DNA of 64,000 nucleotides from Haliclona indistincta (taxonomy: Eukaryota; Porifera; Demospongiae; Haplosclerida; Chalinidae): positions 7,621,754 to 7,685,753 of the forward strand of contig OZ024792.1 of NCBI GenBank assembly GCA_964017065.1, given 5' to 3'. The notes under the pieces were generated by a model. It was not told where the DNA came from, searched no databases, and saw only the letters and a program-made list of their open reading frames with translations. Of this stretch, positions 9,985 to 20,896 are shown in pieces (the first letter of the stretch is position 1; every line of letters begins with the position of its first letter). Both the position numbers and the translations under genes were made by a program.

Positions 9985-10720
9985 TTAATCGTCAATAATT
10001 GTATTGAGCAGAAGAGCATGATCGCTAGATCTACTCTGGTGAATATCTGATGCTGCCTCATGATTGATGTCTGAACCAGGAAAGTCACAGTACTTCCACA
10101 ACAGCATACATTCAACCTACAGTACACAATACAAACGACAGCTGTACATGTTGCAGCATGAAAATGTTGCACTTACATGACAAATGATGACAGAAACAAA
10201 TGTAAGAAGCTGGAATAGCATCATGACATCCCATGGATGAGTGAATGGGCCTTCATAGACCACAATAATAAGAGGATATGCAACAGATGGTCCAGCAATC
10301 AACAAGAACGCTATATCAGCACAATATTTCTTGAATAATAGCATAGTTAAGGTTCAAGTGTGAATTGATGTGTATGTATAATTACTAGGATACAACAAGA
10401 GCAACAAGAGTTGGTACAAGAGTACAACAAGAGTTGGTTAAATTTTCGCAGTACTTGCATAAATCCAGTCACTGTCACGATTGCATAGCTAACCACTGCA
10501 AGATACTGGGGTATGATTTGGAATAGAGCACGTGGACTATGAAGACTGCAAAAGTATTATCAATAAAATATTTATGATGAAGCACTTGTGCGTACAACAA
10601 TGATCTTCGCCATACTGTAAATGTAATCAGTGGAGCCAGGAATACCACCATGGATAGACTCCCAAGAGAAAGTAGCACAGAACCAACAATCTTTGCTGTT
10701 TTCTTTGAAGGCGGCATCAT
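9985..10720 (-). CDS. four-transmembrane protein of unknown family, gene C
   Basis: Distant paralogue of B1/B2 with the same architecture: exon 1 10720-10599 (MMPPSKKTAKIVGSVLLSLG, exactly the B1 exon length), exon 2 from 10545 (IIPQYLAVVSYAIVTVTG), exon 3 10329-10177 (KYCADIAFLLIAGPSVAY) and exon 4 10116-9985 (VECMLLWKYCDFPGSD, 43 residues plus TAA as in B1). Intron 10393-10330 starts GTATCCTA and contains CCTTAAC upstream of its 3' end, typical U12 signals. A CTCTTGTTG-rich repeat at the end of exon 2 leaves the donor one base out of phase. The gene therefore either uses another donor or has a frameshift there; the first donor (GTTGTA) is also weak. Confidence 0.6.
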
Positions 10721-11098
10721 GTCTCATCAGACCGAGTAGCTGAATAAACTCAAAAACTAGCCTAGCGCCTGCAGCAATTGTGTGTACGTGTGTGTTTATA
10801 AGTCACAAGCTTCAGCTGAACTGATAAACACACAATACACAAGAGCACTAAACCATGTCGAGTATCTAAATTATTCAAAACAAAAAGTGTTGACGTATGA
10901 TGAGTTACAAATGTGTTATTGCTAGTGATGGTGGGTGTGGTCATAATTAATTTTTCATAAAAATAATTAACAAAAGCAATTGTTACAATCAAAAAAAAAA
11001 CAGCGCTAGATGCTATGTTTACAAAAATCAGTAGCCAGGCAACAACCAGTTAGCATGTCTTGCATAATGTATCAAACTAAAAGTATCGGTCTTTGCAG
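10721..11098. other. intergenic
   Basis: AT-rich spacer between the start of gene C and the 3' end of endophilin. No feature recognised apart from short GT and A runs. Confidence 0.5.
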
Positions 11099-12111
11099 TT
11101 ACAAATCAACTACTATCTCCACATAGTTGCAAGGGAAGAAGCCGCTTACCCCCGACACCTCTCCCTCGAGCCAATTCTCATCGATCCTCGATAAAAGGTT
11201 GATCATGTCTCCTTCGTTGAATCCGATTTCACCATCATTCTCAGCCTCGAAATCGTACAGAGCACGGCAGCATGGTCGAGAAGGAGTGGATCCACTTCTT
11301 GTGCTGGGTTTTGGAGCAGAGTAAGCTGGAGGTGGATTGTCGTCTTCATCAGAATCGGCTTCCTTATAGTGAGATGTCGGCTGTCTCATGATGGGCTTTG
11401 ATTGGCGCTGTCGTGGGGCACGTGAGGATGCAGAAGCAACACGATCCTGGAGCTGGGAATGAAGGGTCTCCAGCACATCAGAACACTGACGATGGTACTC
11501 CAGTAGAGCCTCAATAAATGAGTCTAACTGGGTCACTTGCTCGATCTACAAAATAAAAAAATTGTACAGACATGTAGTGGTGTGAGAGATAATGACATAC
11601 ATCACTATCCAACAGGTTAGTCATGCCCTCTTCAGCTAGCTGTTTGGACTCATCAAACTTGTCCAATGCGGCACCGATTTCATCATCAGTGATGTTGGAA
11701 CCTGAACACAAAAGTACCATCACAACAACAGTCAAACACATACACAGCGCATCACTACTGTGGTAAAGACATGTTAACAAACCTTTAGCTTGTCTCCTTC
11801 TCTTGGCGTCATAGTCAAGACGTCGACCGGACATCTTCTTACGATGGTGCTGTATGGGGAATAAACCATGATGCAATGAATCAGTACAGGGCTCACCATA
11901 ATCTCTTTGATGTCTTTCTGTAGTAAATGAGTCATGGGATCTAAAAAGTTGGACTTGCTATTGAGATCCTGTATAAGAATAATAATTTAGTGCATTATTG
12001 TAGTACAGGCGACTCACAAGAGCATCCTTGATATCGGACATCTGTTTCAAAGCCTCTCCAGCATCAATCAGAGCACACCCTGTGAGCAAGATGACACAGA
12101 ATAGTCACGTG

Positions 12112-12154
<43 letters not shown>

Positions 12155-13793
12155 ACACACACATACGCACGCACGCACACACACACGCACACACACTGTT
12201 CTTGATGCTTACCAAATGTTGACTCATCTCCCAGTTCAGTACCGCCCTTGATCATGCAGTCACCAAGGTTACCCTCTGGCTGAGGATACTGTGCAGATGA
12301 AGACTTGCCTCTCATTGCTAGCCTCAAACGAGCGGCTGAAGGAAGACAAGCATCATAATGCAGCACCTCTAACAATACAGTGAGTGACAAATACCTGGAT
12401 TGGGCTGTAAGAATTCCTTTGACTTGGCGATAAGCGCATCAACAGCAACCACAGTAGCATCAGTTTGCTGAAGAAGAAAGGATGGATTCATTAGAGTGTG
12501 CTGCCCAAAATGCACATTAACAATCTCAGCAAAGACCATAATTAGTGTGTACGCTTGTCCATAGACAAGAGCAATCAATGAATGATTATACTGGTTACAT
12601 CAATGAATAGTTAAGTGACTATGTTTGGTAGATAGCCAGTTGGTAGGCAAGCATGAATGCAATAATTGTGCACATGCTAGCTATGAATATTGTTAATGCA
12701 AGTGACCATCACTCAATTCTCGTACCTTTTCTAATATCTTGTACTCCTCGTCTAGCGGCGTTCCTTCATCCTTGCCTATCTTCTCAGTCATAAACTATGA
12801 GAGACAAAAATTGAGTCATAAAACGACTACTGGTAAAAACATACAGACTACTGTATGCCTCCGGTGACTCCGCCCACCAAAGCATAAAAACTCAGCCAGG
12901 TAAACTGACCCACTCACTAACATAGTCTCCTAGCAAGTCCTGAGAGAGCAGTACTAGTACACAACACTACTAACACAATGATAACAGTACCACCACTAAT
13001 AGACACATACACTGCTGTTAGCTGCATATACATCAGGTATAAATAACAAATAGAGCATGTCTACCAAAACGCATATTCAGGCTATACCAATACAGACTAC
13101 ACTAGTTTGTATTACAATGTTATGAAAACTTTGACAGGAACTCAAACCAACTGAGACCAAGGTAGAGCAAACAATCTGACTGCATAGCTCACTAGCAAGA
13201 TACTACAATTAGCTGTGTTACCTATTACAGTGAAATTCCAACATTATGGGAACAGTATTATTATGTTATAAGGGTATGTAGTATTGGTATTATCAGTTGT
13301 GGGCATCAGTCTGGAGTTATTGTGAGTGACAGAACAGAAACAAACATAACTGAAGCAGTTGGAAACACAGATAACCATGTGACAAGATAGACTGGTACAA
13401 GTACTAGGTCATAATACCAGTACTACTGGTCTATTACCAGGTCAAAGGAAGTGAAAGGAAGTGAGTTCAAGGAATGGCTATGTCATGGTGTAGGTTACAA
13501 TAGCAACTATAGAGCTCTCCCACACTTCACTAACGCTCAGCATTACAATAAATGCTGATCTAGATCTGCAGTTAATTTTTGGTATCAGTCTCACCTACTT
13601 TAATTATGACAAGAAAGTTGTAAGCATGTTAGTATTCAGCTGGTCTGAGCATGCAGTATGTATATACATAACACCTTGCAGTGACTGGTAGATATGCGCT
13701 CACAGAGTTGCCAGATGGGCTAATAAAGTATAGATCTATGCACTGTACCTGAGTGACTTTGTTGTACTGCTTCTTCAGCCCTCCAATCGACAT
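11099..13793 (-). CDS. SH3GL: endophilin-A (BAR-SH3 protein)
   Basis: Nine exons give a 352-residue protein with all junctions in frame: 13793-13749, 12794-12726, 12467-12395, 12335-12213, 12079-12018, 11968-11897, 11849-11783, 11701-11601 and 11545-11099. It begins [15 protein letters not shown], the amphipathic H0 helix of endophilins. The BAR domain follows, with the family landmarks [30 protein letters not shown] and [10 protein letters not shown] proline-rich linker ([11 protein letters not shown]) leads to a C-terminal SH3 domain ([18 protein letters not shown], then [11 protein letters not shown]). Endophilin-A senses and bends membrane at endocytic necks and recruits dynamin and synaptojanin through the SH3 domain. 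The length matches the usual 350-370 residues. Which vertebrate paralogue is closest cannot be said. Confidence 0.95.
12113..12197. repeat. (CA)n microsatellite
   Basis: Mostly CA dinucleotides with a few CG and TA interruptions, lying in an intron of the endophilin gene. Confidence 0.9.
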
Positions 13794-14098
13794 CCTTGAC
13801 GAACTTTAACAGCTACACATTAGGACAGAGAGGAGCGAAAATTAACAGATAAACTTACTACGAGTATTACACAAGTGCTTACCTTTGGAATACAGCCACT
13901 AGATAACTGGGTAAGCAGTGCTTCAGTCTGCTTCAAGACGATTACAATGTCGAGCCTTGCCCTTGGCCTTGCCCAATAAAAAACGTCACTGACGCTTGAT
14001 CACGTGAAAATTGCCAAAATTGGCATGTCCGGCCGGAGAGATGTCAATATCCGGAGTAAGACTCATAGACGGAAAACGTTTGCCGCCGAAAATCAATT
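13794..14098. promoter_or_regulatory. shared 5' region of endophilin and ARL-like gene
   Basis: The start codons of the minus-strand endophilin gene (13793) and the plus-strand ARL-like gene (14099) are about 305 bp apart, diverging. Both promoters must lie here unless there are distant 5' exons. No TATA box stands out. Confidence 0.45.
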
Positions 14099-17000
14099 AT
14101 GTCTTCTTCAGGTCATGATGAGAACGCTACTAGGACCTCAGGAAGGTGCAATTGTTGTGCTTTTGCATTTGCTGTCTGCAGAATAGCCATATCACTGGTA
14201 AGCGAAACCGCATTGTTTGTTTACACGAGTCATTTTGACCACGCCTAGCTGTGTAAACACTACACACTTCTTTTCACAGTGTTGCAGGCGTGTGTGTCGT
14301 GCATGCTGTGGTGGTGGAGATGATGAGGCAGCAAAGAGACCAGAATTCTCAGTGTTGTGTGTAGGGTCTCAGGGAGCAGGGAAATCCACCATCCTGGCGA
14401 CACTTGCATCGGAAGACACCACAGACATACAGCCAACAATGGGTACGCTCGAATGGGTAGGTACTTTTTATTATTACGTACACTTGCAATTCGTATCAGT
14501 AAACAAATCAATAATAATGCAGCCGTTATATAATCGGCAGGCTTTCTAGTGCTATGCTAATAAGTTTTTGAAACATAATTTTCTTGTGAAACCGTGTATA
14601 ACTCACACACACACACACGTACTTGAGAGAGTTTGAATATTCTGTGTATGGAAGACATTAACATGACACTATGCATTATGATGAGCTCAGCTGGAGAATT
14701 GATCTTCTGGCGGTGCTGTCATTGGTCCCTCGATCTTTACTTCTTTGTACTTCTGTGTGAACTCTGACTTTTCGTCCACGCATGCTTCAATGAGCTTCCT
14801 CATGTCTAGTGGAAACTGCAAGGTCACCTTGATGCAGCCGGGCTCTATCTTATGGACCCTCATGTAGCGCTTATAAATACCAAACACATTATCCAGGAAC
14901 AAGTAAATCTCTTGGAGGGTCATAGGACCTGAGTCAATGATCAGAACGAGACAAGGTCTGGAGGGATCGTGATCACTGAAGTGCATTCCCTCTTCCAGTG
15001 ATTTCTCACTGAACTTCAACGACTGGCAGAAGCTCTTGTAGTTCTTGTGATAGTCTCTTATGCTCTGCTGGAGGCTCTTGTTGTCGAGGTAGTTTATTAG
15101 CTGCTCAAGGATATCAGGGTTAGTAAAGCTCCACTTCTTCTGCAGCAGTAAGAACAGTTGTTCATGGTTTGTAGCTATGTTTTCACACATAAGCGGCTCT
15201 TTTAGGTCTCCCTTGAGTAGTTCATTCAGCCATACAGTGAGACTGCCAGCGTTGGGTTGTTGGTTCTTGAGGACCTCAAATGCCTTTGTGGTTATGTTCG
15301 TGAACTCAAGCTTGAGACTTGCGATACTCTTCTGTATATTAACTGTCATCCATACAGTCTCTTGAGTGTTGCCTGTAGAGAGAGATCAGTGCAGCAATGG
15401 ATTTACTAGTAGCAATGCTAGACCGTACCTGCTGGATGAACCTCCTTTAGAGCTCTATCTAGCTGCTCCTCTGGGTTATCTGGGTTTGATTTCAGCCAAG
15501 TATCTAATGTTTTCATGAGCCTTTCATCTACACTGTGCGGGTTGTTCTGCTTGATGACTTCCAGTTGGTTATCCGTCAAGCCCAACAAGCCTCCCAGCAT
15601 CTTCCAGCTGGCACTAATATGCCTCGTACGCCGGAAGCACTCTTGAACTGAGCTACTACTGTCAGACGACGACTCAGCCATTTCTTGTGCTGATGTTACT
15701 AAGCAGAGCAGCAACTTATATTTTGTTGGTGTGTAGTTATGATAACATTGTATTCAGGTTTCAAGTGTGTCAATGATGACAAACATGTTTTCGTCTTTTT
15801 GTGTAGCTAAGCAATTTTAAGGTAGGACAGGTGTGAAGGTGTGAATTTTTGGTATACTAATACAAATAATTATTGTGGTAGAATAGAGCAAGCTAGGGAC
15901 ATTATTTTTTCAAATAGTTAAAGTAGAAATGTTTGTTTGTATGCACAATACAAATGAAAGTTTCAAAGTTTTTAGGTGTTGCAAAATGCAAGAACTGGTC
16001 TTAAGTAAGTTCAATAAATTGAGCAGTGTGTTGTGTAAAAGTCATTCAAATACTGAGACTTGACTGAGTCAGATAATATTTTCAAATCAGTTGTCTTAGC
16101 CCCGTAGCATACACACGGGCGCTGTTGAGGAGAAGAAAGAACTAGAATAGCATATTTCTTAACCTCTCCTCATCAGCCTTTTGGTATAATGCTCTATTCA
16201 CTCACTTGTTTCTCAAGAGTGCGTAATATTCATTTGTGACTGTGCTACATGTCTCATACTACTGTGTACACAGTGTGTTATGCAGTGTTGAACTGAGTAT
16301 TGCTGCAACATTATACCAAGAATCAGATAGTTTACTAAAATTAATCTATTATCACCTTTTGAATACATGAAAATTATGTCAACATGGTAATTCTCACTAA
16401 TTAGCACTGTCACCTCTCTACTTGACACATACTCACCTTGATGATGTCCGTGGGACTGCATGACGATAAGAGTGCATAAACAAGAGACAATAGTGATTTG
16501 TCATCTACAATAAGCAAAAGATTTCCCTTTTACAGAATTCAATGATTATAGTTATTGCTATTTAGTGGCGGTTTAATCACTATTATGCTATTCTGTCTCT
16601 GTCAGGATTCGCCTTCAAGGTGATACAAACATCGAAAGCAATATTAGAAATACAAGAGCTTGGAGGTGAGAGACAATACTGTGTGTCTTAGTGTATCACG
16701 GTCAGAGAGCATCTTATTTATCAGGTTCTGACAAAATCCGGCCATACTGGGACAGATATTTCAGTGGACATGATGCTCTTGTGAGTACAACAACACTTAG
16801 TGTGTACTTTAGTTCATTAATTAACCAACTTGTATAAGTGTATTCATAGCTAATTGAATTGTTCTTTATATGTCATATCTCTGTGGTTGCATGTTCCAAC
16901 TGCTTGATAAGTGTTCATCACGTTGAGGTGCTTGGGGTAAAAAATGTCGGACAGCGTCAGTGGACTTTGAGTGCACAGTGGATCAGGGTGGCACAGCATC

Positions 17001-17627
17001 CTGACCCTCTGTACCTTTGTTTCTTTGAGCAGAAGAAGTGAGCGAAGTAACCACTTGACTAAGCCGACAATACTAGTAGCAACAAGTAGCCCTTTATAGT
17101 GATGTGTACCGGATATGTACACTACATGAATACCATCACCAGCACTATAATCAAGCTATGAATAATCTTGTCTCAGCACTGCTGTACCTATTACAGATTT
17201 TTTGACTATTAGCTCACATGCTGTGCTTTTTGTTTCAGATATATGTATTGGATAGTGCAATAAGTGATACGGCACTTGCTGAGGAGCGGACTAGACTAGA
17301 GAAGTGTCTTGGAGCTAGTGAGTTGAGAGGACTGCCTCTACTAGTGCTCTGTAACAAGCAGGACTTACCTGGAGCTGTCTCTGTCTCTCAGGTACAGCAA
17401 CACATACTGTGGAATGTTTAGCATTATTTTTGTAGTGTTTCACTTGCTAAGCTTTCTCATTTCTACTACTACTACAGCTGAAGGAGAAGCTGTGTGTGGA
17501 GAGCACTAGTGCTGGTAGACCCCACCTCATACTGGGTGGTAGCTCACTGACTGATCCCTCGTCACTCACACTAGCTGTAGACTCACTGGTTGACATGATA
17601 CTAACCCAGACACCACTATATCACTAA
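14099..17627 (+). CDS. ARF-like small GTPase, ARL9/ARL10 type
   Basis: Six exons give 226 residues, all in frame: 14099-14197, 14280-14442, 16606-16665, 16725-16780, 17239-17391 and 17478-17627. The N-terminus is hydrophobic and cysteine-rich (CNCCAFAFAVCRIAISLCC), suggesting membrane attachment, as the ARL10 group has an N-terminal membrane segment. G-domain motifs: P-loop GSQGAGKST, switch I threonine in QPTMGF, ELGGSDKIRPYWDRYF at switch II (ELGG replaces the usual DVGG; ARL10 has EIGG followed by a similar LRFYW), and NKQD. The switch II glutamine used for hydrolysis in ARF proteins is not evident, so GTPase activity may be low. Intron 2 is about 2.2 kb and contains a gene on the other strand. 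Confidence 0.8.
14687..15681 (-). CDS. death-domain protein, nested in an ARL intron
   Basis: Two exons (15681-15429 and 15372-14687) give 312 residues. Residues about 1-85 form a death-fold domain: helices around SWKMLGGLLGLTDNQLEVIK, then HSVDERLMKTLDTWLKSNP and EEQLDRALKEV, the typical death-domain spacing. The rest has no domain I can name: a helical part (SLTVWLNELLKGDLKEPLM) and a C-terminal alpha/beta-like part (RPCLVLIIDSGPMTLQEIYL). Death domains mediate oligomeric assembly in apoptosis and innate immune signalling. Such proteins are abundant in sponges. The whole gene sits in intron 2 of the ARL-like gene on the opposite strand. Confidence 0.75.
15682..16605. other. remainder of ARL intron 2
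   Basis: AT-rich intron sequence upstream of the nested death-domain gene. No further coding exon was recognised. About 16490-16605 is repeated at 19590-19692 as part of the ARL duplication. Confidence 0.45.
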
Positions 17628-17797
17628 CTAGTATACTGTTCTTTATGTCATGTTTGTGTATAATAATAAATGACAAGTCATGATAATGGTATTTAATAAT
17701 AGAATTTTAATATATGTTGTGACCTTGGTATGATAGTGGGCACACAAATTAATGATTATCATTGGGACACACATTGAGCTAATTAATTTGGTCTGAT

Positions 17798-18888
17798 TTA
17801 CTTTCTGCGAATTTTCATACTTGCTTTTTTCATTGTATACGACTGATTCTTCCAAAAGTACCAGGTAACTCCGCCATAATCATTAGTACGACTACTGTAG
17901 TACTTGCCGTTTAAATTGGAATAGGTACAACTCCAGTGCCACCATGGTCCTTTAAATCGTGATAGTGATGCACAATTATTAGTACCTTCTCTATCATTGT
18001 CATTATCTTTTGTCGTAAACTGCTGTCCCGCGAGTTACTACTCATTGCATCACCAGCAGTACCAGAATATCCTGCCACTAGTAGTCGGTATTTATCAGTA
18101 GCATTAGCTACAGTGAATGTTGTGTATTGTGCAAAGGCAGTGTTTCTTTGGAAATCTTCCAAGTCAACCCTCAGCAGCTGTCCTGCACTGGTAGTGAGTC
18201 GATGAATGTAGTCCAGTCCCAGCCAGTATTCACCAGTCTTGTTACCAAAGCCTCTTGCACATTCTGACTAGGTTCTATTAAAGCTGACAGAGCCATCAAA
18301 TCTACGCTGTATCACTGTCCATCCTCCTCCACTTGTGTCCATGTCACAGTAGACCTGGAATGCAGTCTGGTTATCAGGATTGATGGTGTATAGTCCACTG
18401 GTAGTACGACCATTCTGATAGGCATCCTTACAGTCTAGATACACTACAAAAGACAATTTAATATTGCTAAAGTATGAAGATGCTATCAGACCTTTTTGTG
18501 TGTTGTCTTGTGAAACTGTGTTATCTTGGTTAAGGGTGTTGTTGTTGCTTTGTACTCTTGTCCTGTTCCTGTCTCCCTCAAGGGTGAGGTGTATTCTGAG
18601 GCACTGTACTTGTCCATGTAGGAATGCGATACGTTGCTTGATACTAAACCTTGTGATGTCAGTGTTGTAGTCTCCATGGTGGAGAGCTCCTAGACCATAC
18701 TGTGTGGCATTATCACTCAGCAGTGTCTTGAGGCACTCCACTTGTCCAATGCGATATGCTATGCGCTGCTTGAGGTCGAAACTAGAGAACAGCTCAGTGT
18801 AGTTAGCACGTACAGCAGTAGCTGATGGGAGACCACAGTGGAGTAGACCACCAACAACAAGTAGTACTACAGACGCACTAGGAGACAT
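17798..18888 (-). pseudogene. fibrinogen-related protein gene 1, disrupted
   Basis: Exon 1 (18888-18492) encodes a signal peptide, two related segments (FSSFDLKQRIAYRIGQVECL and TRFSIKQRIAFLHGQVQCL) and a linker. Exon 2 (18443-17798) encodes the fibrinogen-like domain (CDMDTSGGGWTVIQRR, CARGFGNKTGEYWLGL). Two lesions separate it from intact sisters. The tryptophan codon before SECARGFG is TAG (about 18268-18270). A 2-base excess near 18035 shifts the frame in the calcium-site region, after which FKGPWWHWSCTYSNLNGKYY is read in another frame. Without readthrough it would give a secreted protein of about 200 residues lacking most of the FReD domain. Confidence 0.8.
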
Positions 18889-19692
18889 TCTTGCTCTCAG
18901 TATGCAGTATGTTTGTGATGCTGGGCTTGTTTTATACTAGTCACTAAAGCTATTGTTAATACATGATACTAGTTTAGGAATTGATTATCAAGACATAGCA
19001 GCTGTTCTCATGACTCATGTTTCAAACCACCAAACCACTGGATGGATTCCACTATGGCGCCAGGAGTGCTGTTCATGTAGTGAGTTACTTTATTCCTCCT
19101 GTGTTATGGCAATATGATCTCATCAATTGTGCTGTGAGTAAAGAGTTGGTAGATAATATTTCGCTTTAATAGTACGTGCCAGGTGGTAAAATTAGACTAA
19201 GCACAAGCTACTATACGCAGCACATTATTGTCTTACACAATATATAGTGAGTGTGTACTGTGACACACTACGTAAGATACACATGTCCATTTTGCTTTTC
19301 TATAATATTTTCTTCACAGACAATCTTTCCATTTCAATTATTCTCCAAATTAATTTTGTCTAAAATAGTACAAACATTATACATTGTACCATCATTGCCT
19401 TTGTTGTCATGACTCCTCAGCACATAATCAGTAATTGACCCTTGTTTGTTGAGAATTACTGTCCTGGATTGATTGCATCATCAAGGTTATAAGCATCAGA
19501 GCAGTTGCTATTCCACTCAATAAATTGCAACGGCATTTGCAAATGTAACGAGTGATGCCTTGTTAATTTGTACTGAACTACAAGGTGTCATGATTTGTCA
19601 TCTACAATAAGCAAAAGATTTCCCTTTTACAGAATTCAATGATTATAGTTATTGTTAGTTAGATCACTATTATTCTATTCTGTCTCTGTCAG
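18889..19692. other. spacer of the ARL-FReD array
   Basis: Upstream region of FReD 1 followed by intron sequence of ARL copy 2. GTTTTATACTAGT about 50 bases upstream of the FReD 1 start is TATA-like. No other gene seen. Confidence 0.35.
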
Positions 19693-20704
19693 GATTTGCC
19701 TTCAAGGTGATACAAACATCGAAAGCAATATTAGAAATACAAGAGCTTGGAGGTGAGAGACAAATACTGTGTGTCTTGGTATATCACCATCTTATTTATC
19801 AGGTTCTGACAAAATCCGACCATACTGGGACAGATATTTCAGTGGACATGATGCTCTTGTGAGTACAACAACACTTAGTGTGTACTTTAGCTCATCAATT
19901 AACCAACTTGTGTAATTGTATTCATAGCTAATTGAATTGTACTTTTTATGTCATATCTATGTGGTTGCATGTTCCAACTGCTTGATAAGTGTTTATCAGG
20001 TTGAGGTGCTTGGGGTAAAAAATGTCGGACAGCGTCAGTGGACTTTGAGTGCACAGTGGATCAAGGTGACACAGCATCCTGACCCTCTGTACCTTTGTTT
20101 CTTTGAGCAGAAGAAGTGAGCGAAGTAACCACTTGACTAAGCCGACAATACTAGTAGCAACAAGTAGCCCTTTATAGTGATGTGTACCGGATATGACGCT
20201 ACCATGAATATCAGTAGCACCACTATTATCAAGCTATGAATAACCTTGTCTTAGCACTGCTGTACCTATCACAGACTTTTGACAATTAGCTTACATGCTG
20301 TGCTTTTTATTTCGGATATATGTGATTGATAGTGCAATAAGTGATACGGCACTTGCTGAGGAGCAGACAAGACTAGAGAAGTGTCTTGGAGCTAGTGAGT
20401 TGAGAGGACTGCCTCTGCTGGTGCTCTGTAACAAACAGGACCTACCTGGAGCTGTCTCTGTCTCTCAGGTACAGCAACACATACTGTGGAATGTTCAGTA
20501 TTATTTTTGTAGTTTTTCACTTGCTAAGCTTTCTTGTTTCTACTAACATTACAGCTGAAGGAGAAGCTGTGTGTGGAGAGCACTAGTGCTGGTAGACCCC
20601 ACCTCATACTGGGTGGTAGCTCACTGACTGAACCCTCGTCACTCACACTAGCTGTAGACTCACTGGTTGACATGATACTAACCCAGACACCTCTACATCA
20701 CTAA
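19693..20704 (+). pseudogene. partial duplicate of the ARL-like gene (exons 3-6)
   Basis: Exons 3-6 are duplicated with matching lengths: 19693-19752, 19803-19858, 20316-20468 and 20555-20704. Coding sequence is highly conserved (ELGGSDKIRPYWDRYF, NKQDLPG). Exons 1-2, carrying the membrane anchor and P-loop, are absent, and the acceptor before exon 5 has changed from CAG to CGG. It cannot encode a GTP-binding protein alone and is probably a non-functional by-product of the array expansion. Confidence 0.8.
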
Positions 20705-20896
20705 CTAGTGTACTGTTCTCTTTATGTCATGTTTGTGTATAATAATAAATTTAATGACAGGTCATGATAATGCTAATAAGTTTGTTTAATAATAGAATTT
20801 TAATGTAACACATAATTATTACTTGATATGATAGTGGGCACACAACTTAATGATTATCATTGGGACACACTGTGAGCTAATTAATTTTGTCCTATT

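Noticed and set aside
12064..12390. Open frame with long CVCVCV and THTHTH runs
   Set aside because: It is a translation of the (CA)n microsatellite.
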